Assembly (NCBI RefSeq): GCF_017377855.1
Contig: NZ_JAFREP010000017.1
Span: 124,001 to 188,000 of the forward strand
Direction of reading: 5' to 3'
Source of the DNA: Acanthopleuribacter pedis
Lineage (GTDB): Bacteria; Acidobacteriota; Holophagae; Acanthopleuribacterales; Acanthopleuribacteraceae
Length of the DNA: 64,000 nt
How positions within the stretch are numbered: position 1 is the first letter of the stretch; each line of letters begins with the position of its first letter. The notes beneath the pieces are model-generated. The model was given only the letters and a program-made list of their open reading frames with translations. It ran no database searches and was not told the DNA's origin. The position numbers and the translations under genes were made by a program. This document shows, piece after piece, positions 58,079 to 64,000 of this stretch.

Positions 58079-58627
58079 TTAGCTTTCCAAAAAGTTGAGC
58101 AGCCAGGTGTGGGCGATTTTGAGATGGGTGGCGACCGTGCGTTCGGAGAGGTCCATACCACGGGCAATCTCGGCATTGGTCAAGCCGCCAAAGTAACGCA
58201 GCTCAATCATACGGCAGTGTTTGACGTTCATTTTCTCTAGGACCTCGAGTGCGTCGGCAATACGCGAGGGTTCGTAGGTTTGGCCGCCCGCCTCGGATTC
58301 GTCGAGCGGTACCGCTTCCCAATCGCCACGTCGTTTTTGCGAGGTTTTTTTGCGGGCGTGGTCGATAATCAGTTGCCGCATGCCGCGACAAATGAGGGCA
58401 TAGAAGTGGATGCGGTCCTGGTAATGGATATCTTTGTCGGCCAGTTTGAGGTAAGCCTCGTTGACCAACGCCGTGGGGCTGAGCGTGTCGGAAGGACGTG
58501 CGCCCAAACGGCCCGCCAAGCGCTGCAGCTCGCCGTAGACTTGCGCGATAAGTTGTTCGCGCGCACCTTGGTCGCCCTGGTTAATGCGCTGCAGTAGTTG
58601 CGTCACATGTCCTTGCCCGGCCGTCAC
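58079..58627 (-). CDS. ECF-type sigma factor of the acidobacterial SigX6-like (TIGR02999) type
   Basis: 182 residues if started at GTG 58627, which has GGGGGA upstream and gives the usual family length; an open ATG at 58738 would add 37 residues. The conserved blocks are LSPTALVNEAYLKLADKD, FYALICRGMRQLIIDHARKK and, near the C-terminus, LEKMNVKHCRMIELRYFGGL followed by the helix-turn-helix SERTVATHLKIAHTWL. This sigma family is abundant in Acidobacteriota and Planctomycetes, usually beside Ser/Thr kinases. It is divergent from the kinase gene here, with a 281-base shared promoter region. Confidence 0.88.
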   Translation of the reverse strand: MTAGQGHVTQLLQRINQGDQGAREQLIAQVYGELQRLAGRLGARPSDTLSPTALVNEAYLKLADKDIHYQDRIHFYALICRGMRQLIIDHARKKTSQKRRGDWEAVPLDESEAGGQTYEPSRIADALEVLEKMNVKHCRMIELRYFGGLTNAEIARGMDLSERTVATHLKIAHTWLLNFLES

Positions 58628-58908
58628 GCTGGTTTCCCCCGTTGCCTGATACCGGGCGACCGCGGGTCGCTCGGCGATGATCTGGTGATTGTCCCGATAG
58701 GGCGCCGCCGGCACCGTCGCGGCTCGGAACAGGGGCATAGGTCGGGGTTCCGAGTCGGCGAAGCGCCCGATGACGTTTACAGGTGAATCCCTTAAAGGCT
58801 ACCATGAAATGAAGAACAAATTGATTTGTGAACAACCGCCGCGCGCGGGCCGGGTCCGTGCTTGTTCCCGCCCGGTAACGACTGTGCCCGGTTTTGTGGA
58901 AGAAACCC

Positions 58909-61596
58909 TTGGATCTCGAACGCGAAAAAGCCATTTACCGCATCATTGATCAGGTTTACGCGCCGCTTCCCGAGCTGCGTGAGGCTTACCTGCGCGCGGA
59001 ATGTGGTGATGACGAGGCCCTCTTCGCGCGACTCCAAGCGTTGGTTGCCGCGGATGCCGAGGATGAAGCCGAGGTAGAACGCCGCGCCGGCCGTTCCCTT
59101 AATGCCTTGATTGAGGATGTGGCCGACGGGGACGGCTTGCAGCAAGATCTGCAATCCTATGATTGGTATCGCCGCATCTACGGGCCTTTGGAAGAAGGGG
59201 CGACGGTCGGTCCCTATCGGATTCAGAAAAAGATCAGTGAAGGCGGCATGGGTCTGGTTTTTCTTGCCGGTCGCGACGACGATTTTCACATGAAGGTCGC
59301 CCTGAAGCTGATCAAGCCGGCCATGGTCACCGAGGAAACCCTGGGCCGTTTTCATCGCGAGCGCCAAATTCTGGCCAATTTAAGGCACCGCAACATTGCC
59401 CAGCTTTTCGACGGGGGGACCAGCGACGCCGGCTTGCCTTACCTGGCCATGGAGTACGTGGACGGTGAGCCCATCGATCAGTATTGCCGCCGACGGCGTT
59501 TGTCGTTGCGGCGCCGTTTGGTTTTGTTTGGCAAGGTGTGTGATGCGGTCAGCTACGCGCACCAGAACTTGGTGATTCACCGCGATCTAAAGCCGGCCAA
59601 TATTTTGGTGACCGAGGAGGGCGAGCCCAAATTATTGGATTTTGGCATTGCCGGTTTGGTCGACCCCGATTCGCCCAAGGCCCGTCTGCGCACGACACGG
59701 CCGTTTATGACCCCCGAATTTGCCGCGCCCGAACAATTCCGGGGTGGCCATTTAACGGTTGCCTCGGATATCTACGCGCTGGGGGTCATTCTTTATTACT
59801 TGTTGACCGATTCCCTGCCCTACGCTTTTGACCACCAGCGGCCCGGCGATTATTTGCAGATTATCGAAGGGATGGCGCCGGTAAAACCCAGCCTGCGCAC
59901 CACCAAAAATGTCGGGGAACATACCGAGATCCATCCCGGTGAGTTGCGCTTTCGACGGCGGAAATTGTTGGCGGGAGATCTCGATTCGATTGTGTTGCAC
60001 GCGTTGCAGAAAGAGCCGCGAGAGCGGTATCCCTCGGTGGAACAATTCGTGGACGACATTCGCTTGCATTTGGAAGGGATGCCGGTTCGGGTGCGTTCGG
60101 CGACCTGGTCCTATCGGCTCGGGAAGTTTGTGGCCCGCAACCATTTGGTCTTAACAACCGCCGCGACTTTTGTGCTGTTGCTGGCGGGTTTTGCGTTTTC
60201 TTCAGTGTATCAGTACCGACAAACTTTGGTTGAAAAGGAGCAAGCGCAGCGGGTTACCGAGATTTTGATGTCGTTGTTTGAGATTACGGACCCCTCGTGG
60301 TCGCGCGGGGAAACGCTCACGGCCAAAACGTTTTTAGATGAAAGCACGGTGAAGATTAAAGAGGAATTACAGCAGCAGCCTCGTGCTTACACGCGCTTAA
60401 CCGGTTCCATGGGGCGCGTTTACGCCAAGATCGGGTTTCACGACGAGGCGCGCGCCTTGCTGGAAGAATCCTTGGCCGGCTACGCGCGTCTTGCGCCTGC
60501 ACCCGATGATCAGATTGAGACCTTGCACGATTTGGCACAATTGTTGGTGACGGCCGGTGAACAGTTGCGGGCCGAGGCATTGGCACGTGAGGCGTCGGTG
60601 ATGATGAAGGCGCATGGTCGGGACAAGGACCCCCTTTTACGGGCGAAGGTGCAGGCGGAACTGGGGTGGATGTTGGTGTGTAACGGGGCGTTCGATGAGG
60701 CCGAGCCGCTGATTCGGGAAGCCTTGCGGTACCAGCGTGAGTTCGCCCCCGAAACGCCGGAGCTGGCAACCATGCTTGGTTATTTAGGGCGATTGTATTT
60801 GGGCAAAGGCTTGCCGGAAAAGGCGGATCAGCCGCTTTATGAGGCGTTGGCATTGCGCAGTCGTTTGTTGGGTGGCACCCATCCGCAAATGGCAGAAATT
60901 CTCCATGATTTATCGTTGTTGATGGCGGCTCGCGGCGATCGGCGTGCCGCCAAACGAATGAGCCGGGAAGCGCTGGTGATGCGGCGCCGGTTGTTTGGGG
61001 ATCAGCACTATTTGGTGGCGGCCAACCTCGCGGATTTGGCGCGGATCTTTGCGGAGGGCGGTGAAACGGCCGAGGCCGGGGTTGTTTACCGGGATGCATT
61101 GGCTTTGCAGTTGCGCTTGTTTGAGGATCATCATCCCGCGGTGTTGCGCTCGCGTTTTGAACTGGGGCGACTGGCGGTCGCGGAAGGAAAAGGGGATGCC
61201 GGTGTTTATTTTGAGGAATTGACACGGGCGCTTCGCGAACATCCGGTGCAAGCCCCTTTCCAAACGGCGGGCATTATGAAGGGGTATGCGGATTTGCTCG
61301 CCGGTGAAGCGGCGGCGGATAGGGGAGCAATCGCGGTGCAATGGTATCGACGGGCGCTGCAGGAATACCAGCGGGTCGTTCCGTCGCGGCACCCGCGGGT
61401 GGTTGAAACCAACCTGGCCCTGGCGGAGACCTTGCGAAGGGAGGGGCTGTATGAAGAGGCGGCCGAGGTATTAAGGAGATTGAATGAAACAGCGCAAAAA
61501 TTTCCAGAAATTTTTCGCGAAAGAAAAGTATTATTGGACGGCTTAACCAAGCGGCTCGATGCCGATTGGCGGAGGGTGAAAGAGGTGGCGCGCTAA
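58909..61596 (+). CDS. Ser/Thr protein kinase with TPR domain
   Basis: 895 residues from TTG 58909, which has GGAAG six bases upstream; TTG 58894 five codons earlier is the alternative. The Pkn2-type kinase domain (about 100-375) has the Gly-rich loop ISEGGMGLVF, the lysine in VALKLIKP, HRDLKPAN, DFGIAGL and an APEQF motif, so it should be active. A membrane helix lies at about 412-432 (TTAATFVLLLAGFAFSSV). A long series of TPRs follows (about 505-880). It is divergent from the SigX6 sigma gene, an arrangement often seen. The kinase may phosphorylate that sigma or be its output, which is an inference. Its TAA stop overlaps element F. Confidence 0.92.
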   Translation: MDLEREKAIYRIIDQVYAPLPELREAYLRAECGDDEALFARLQALVAADAEDEAEVERRAGRSLNALIEDVADGDGLQQDLQSYDWYRRIYGPLEEGATVGPYRIQKKISEGGMGLVFLAGRDDDFHMKVALKLIKPAMVTEETLGRFHRERQILANLRHRNIAQLFDGGTSDAGLPYLAMEYVDGEPIDQYCRRRRLSLRRRLVLFGKVCDAVSYAHQNLVIHRDLKPANILVTEEGEPKLLDFGIAGLVDPDSPKARLRTTRPFMTPEFAAPEQFRGGHLTVASDIYALGVILYYLLTDSLPYAFDHQRPGDYLQIIEGMAPVKPSLRTTKNVGEHTEIHPGELRFRRRKLLAGDLDSIVLHALQKEPRERYPSVEQFVDDIRLHLEGMPVRVRSATWSYRLGKFVARNHLVLTTAATFVLLLAGFAFSSVYQYRQTLVEKEQAQRVTEILMSLFEITDPSWSRGETLTAKTFLDESTVKIKEELQQQPRAYTRLTGSMGRVYAKIGFHDEARALLEESLAGYARLAPAPDDQIETLHDLAQLLVTAGEQLRAEALAREASVMMKAHGRDKDPLLRAKVQAELGWMLVCNGAFDEAEPLIREALRYQREFAPETPELATMLGYLGRLYLGKGLPEKADQPLYEALALRSRLLGGTHPQMAEILHDLSLLMAARGDRRAAKRMSREALVMRRRLFGDQHYLVAANLADLARIFAEGGETAEAGVVYRDALALQLRLFEDHHPAVLRSRFELGRLAVAEGKGDAGVYFEELTRALREHPVQAPFQTAGIMKGYADLLAGEAAADRGAIAVQWYRRALQEYQRVVPSRHPRVVETNLALAETLRREGLYEEAAEVLRRLNETAQKFPEIFRERKVLLDGLTKRLDADWRRVKEVAR

Positions 61597-61669
61597 ACCC
61601 CGCGGAAGGCAATCCCTCGTAATCGCATGGGTTGCCCCGTAGCGTAATTCCTTGTGAGAAATGCGGGTT
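61594..61669. repeat. Dispersed palindromic element, copy F (degenerate left arm)
   Basis: The right end CCTTGTGAGAAATGCGGGTT is intact; the left end TAAACCCCGC is decayed. The interior CTCGTAATCGCATGGGTTGC is identical to a segment of copy C. The left-end TA is part of the stop codon of the kinase gene. The 89-base gap to the next gene holds nothing else. Confidence 0.7.
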
Positions 61670-61685
61670 GGATGAGCAACCCCAA

Positions 61686-64000
61686 TCATCGTGAGGATGG
61701 ATCGCCGCCGGTTCGTTTGCCCGCCGTTTGTTTGGCTCGTTTCAGTGCATCCGCCAAGCCCGCCGACTCGGGTTTGGTCGGTATCGGTGTTGGGGGGTTC
61801 GTTTTGGGACCTGGGGGCGGGTTTTGGTGGTTTCGCCCGTTGCCCCGGGTCCCGGCGGTTCTTGCCGGGGATTCATTTCCTGTTGACCTTGGCACCATCT
61901 CCTCACCCTCAACGGTTCGGGTTCCCTTTTCTGAGACCAAGTAACGCCGTACCATGTCGAACCAACCCAAACGACGTTCCGCGACTTCCAACACAAACAA
62001 CAGCATCAGAAGGAGACAGACATAAGGACGCAGGTCCAAATAGCCTTGGCCCAAGGGAACCCCGTCCCAGATGCCGCTGGGGCTTAACCATTCCCGGCCG
62101 CCGGCCACGCGGGCCAGATCTTGAAGACCACGAAGCCCCTTGTCGTCATCCGCGGGCGCGAATTCAGGTGAGTAGGGTAAGCGGACCGGGGCCAGTTGGC
62201 GACTTTCCCGGCTACCAAAAGCAATCGTCGGTAAAACCGTCTCGGAACCGTTCATCGTCGTCTCCGCGATCAACTCGTGCGGGGTATCCCAATGAAAACG
62301 CAAGGTTTCGCTTTTTGGCCGGCCGCCGGGCTCGCCCCGTAACACGACCAAACCGGGTTGCCGGTCGAACGGGTCGCGGGTTCGGTTGGGATCGAGGTGG
62401 ATCCGCGCGGAAAACATGCCGTCCTGCCAACGGGTTGTGACCACGCTGTTCCCCGGCAGGCTTTGGCCCGTACCGCCGACCCAGCGGGCCAGCGAGGCAA
62501 AAAAGTCACCGTACAGCGGCCAGCGCGCCAAATCACCGGTAAAGGTCCCGGCTGCTTCACCCGTGAATGCCATCACCCGACCATTTCCGGCATACCACCA
62601 CGCCAGAAGCGGGGCACGGTTATCATCCTGGCTCATTAAGGCGATTTGTGCTTCGTCACGCACATAGGTCAAGTTGTAACCACCGAGTTGCGGCGCCTCC
62701 TGCCAGTCGCGCGTGCTTAAGCTCTGCATCAAGGGCGTAAACTTCGTGGCCGTGGGCTCTTCTACAAAGGATGAACGTGCCACCAGAAAGGTGTCTTGCG
62801 CGAAGATCCGCGGGAGCGAACCCGCGTCATGGGTGAAATAAACACGGCCGCCACCCAAGGTCGCGATTTCTTTTAACAAATCCGCATCCGCGTCCTGTTC
62901 GGTGCCTAACGCCACCACACTGACCGTGACATTGGCGGCGCGTAATTTGGCCAGCAGGTTCTTTACATCGCCGGGTTGCTCGGCATCGGCAGCATCGGCA
63001 AACAAAATAATGTGGCGAATGTTGCGATCCGCGGAAAGGATCATGCGAGAAGCATTGACCAAAGCCTCGTAAACGTAGATTCCGCCGCCGCCGGATTCTA
63101 CCGACATAATGCGCCGTTTTATTTTGCGCTTATTTTTGACGGCTTGTAGGCTGAGCACCATGTGGGCTTCGCTGTCGACGGCCCAGTGGCCGTACATATC
63201 CACCCCGGAGAGCAGACCGACCACCTCTGCCGAGGCCAGGTTGGCCAGATCCATTTTGGTGCGTCCCCCGCCGACAGTCGCCCCCATGCTGCCGGAACGG
63301 TCCAAGGTAATCACCATCGCCATTTGGTGTTTGCGCTGTTCCTTGCGCAGTTCCATCGAAACCGGGAGCACCGGATCAAGCGGCGAACGGTAATAACCGC
63401 CGACCCCGTAGGCGTTTTTGCCGCCCAGCATCAAAAGCCCGCCGCCCGAGTCGCGTACCCAGGCCGCCAGCAGGGCGGACAGGGGGTCACCTAACTCGTC
63501 GGCGGACACATTTTCTAGAATGACCGCCGCATAGCCGGAGAGACGGGCCAGGGAAGGGTTGAGTCGGGTGGGTGAAAGCGCGTCAAGGGGCAGCCCACTT
63601 TCACGAAGTGATCGCGCGAGGACACCGTCCGGTTCATGGGTGACAAGGAGCAGGGGTTTGGGGGCTTCGACAGCCAGCAAGAAGGTCGCGGTGTTGTTTT
63701 CTGGCCTGGCGTCGGGACCCTCGGGTGTGAGCATCAATTGGTAACGATGATGGCCGTCGTCGGGTGCCAAATCGCGTAGCAACAAGCGATTGGTTCCGCG
63801 AGACAGACCCTGTTCACCGCTTGCGATCACTTGGCCGTCACGGGTAAGGCGGTATCTAACCATCTGGGCTTGCGAGGCTTTTATCCAGGCGTGGATCATG
63901 AAACCCTCGCCGGGACCGAGGCTGTTGGGCGCGTCCAAGCGCTGTATCGCGACCGGATCGTTCTGTTGCAAACCCTGGTGCGCGACATCCACGGCAATGC
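61686..64000 (-). CDS. VWA-domain and glutamine-amidotransferase-like membrane protein (5' truncated by window edge)
   Basis: The frame is open to the right edge; a GTG at 63992 is possible but sits in a conserved-looking stretch, so the protein is probably longer. The visible part is about 770 residues. It has an N-terminal beta-sandwich-like part, an amidotransferase-like segment (AAWVRDSGGGLLMLGGKNAY), then a von Willebrand A domain with the MIDAS motif DRSGSMGA. After a further domain there is one membrane helix (PYVCLLLMLLFVLEVAERRL) and a Pro/Lys-rich cytoplasmic tail. Such proteins are common in Acidobacteriota and Planctomycetes beside BatA/MoxR-type genes; the function is uncharacterised. 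Confidence 0.8.
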   Translation of the reverse strand, partial: IAVDVAHQGLQQNDPVAIQRLDAPNSLGPGEGFMIHAWIKASQAQMVRYRLTRDGQVIASGEQGLSRGTNRLLLRDLAPDDGHHRYQLMLTPEGPDARPENNTATFLLAVEAPKPLLLVTHEPDGVLARSLRESGLPLDALSPTRLNPSLARLSGYAAVILENVSADELGDPLSALLAAWVRDSGGGLLMLGGKNAYGVGGYYRSPLDPVLPVSMELRKEQRKHQMAMVITLDRSGSMGATVGGGRTKMDLANLASAEVVGLLSGVDMYGHWAVDSEAHMVLSLQAVKNKRKIKRRIMSVESGGGGIYVYEALVNASRMILSADRNIRHIILFADAADAEQPGDVKNLLAKLRAANVTVSVVALGTEQDADADLLKEIATLGGGRVYFTHDAGSLPRIFAQDTFLVARSSFVEEPTATKFTPLMQSLSTRDWQEAPQLGGYNLTYVRDEAQIALMSQDDNRAPLLAWWYAGNGRVMAFTGEAAGTFTGDLARWPLYGDFFASLARWVGGTGQSLPGNSVVTTRWQDGMFSARIHLDPNRTRDPFDRQPGLVVLRGEPGGRPKSETLRFHWDTPHELIAETTMNGSETVLPTIAFGSRESRQLAPVRLPYSPEFAPADDDKGLRGLQDLARVAGGREWLSPSGIWDGVPLGQGYLDLRPYVCLLLMLLFVLEVAERRLGWFDMVRRYLVSEKGTRTVEGEEMVPRSTGNESPARTAGTRGNGRNHQNPPPGPKTNPPTPIPTKPESAGLADALKRAKQTAGKRTGGDPSSR

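Overview
The window is about 60% GC and densely coded. It most likely comes from a member of the Acidobacteriota, possibly near the Acanthopleuribacter-type marine lineage. The reasons are an alternative complex III (act) operon, an ECF sigma factor of the SigX6-like type (TIGR02999) divergent from a kinase-TPR protein, several TPR/CHAT and RHS proteins, and a TonB receptor with a sugar ABC importer. The placement is inferred from gene content; no rRNA or other marker gene is present.

Layout. 1-7179 (+): alternative complex III genes actA (cut by the window edge) to actF, ending at a strong terminator. 7399-11824 (-): a long-form glyceraldehyde-3-phosphate dehydrogenase, a YdbS/YdbT-like pair of bacterial PH-domain membrane proteins, and a small Cys-rich membrane protein. 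11852-14224 (-): a GT39-like membrane glycosyltransferase. 14864-19145 (+): carAB, closed by a perfect 18-bp hairpin. 19371-22276 (-): two small membrane proteins of unknown function, a TPMT-like methyltransferase and an M28 peptidase. 22500-26165 (+): fused 5-oxoprolinase. 26294-29119: a tiny secreted Cys peptide, a ClpP-like lipoprotein and a DoxX-like/cyclic-nucleotide-binding fusion.

29187-36302 (-) is a polymorphic toxin locus. It encodes a TPR protein, a PAAR spike protein, an RHS protein with a C-terminal nucleic-acid-deaminase-like toxin, and a SUKH-like candidate immunity protein. A 336-bp palindromic element with a 16-bp tandem array separates toxin from immunity gene. 36763-38457 (+) is a methyl-accepting chemotaxis protein.

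38449-45328 (-) is the most intriguing block: ECF sigma, zinc-finger anti-sigma, a TPR-CHAT (caspase-like) lipoprotein, a peptide of four identical-type 23-residue repeats, a membrane coiled-coil protein, and a protein of eight short helical repeats. A near-identical AACTTTT-type motif occurs before three of these genes. A CHAT protease controlling a sigma/anti-sigma pair is a plausible but unproven reading.

45933-47774 (+) is an alkaline-phosphatase-superfamily enzyme. 48056-57762 (-) is an oligosaccharide/beta-glucoside uptake and cleavage cluster: solute-binding protein, two permeases, ATPase, TonB receptor and GH3 beta-glucosidase. 58079-61596 holds the ECF sigma and divergent Ser/Thr kinase-TPR pair. 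61686-64000 (-) is a VWA/GATase-like membrane protein cut by the right edge.

Across the window lies a family of six dispersed palindromic elements with ends TAACCCGCATTTCTCAC and its complement, 55 to 336 bp long. Their ends carry TA, like products of Tc1/mariner-IS630-type transposition. In three of the six the terminal TA lies inside the stop codon of a gene.
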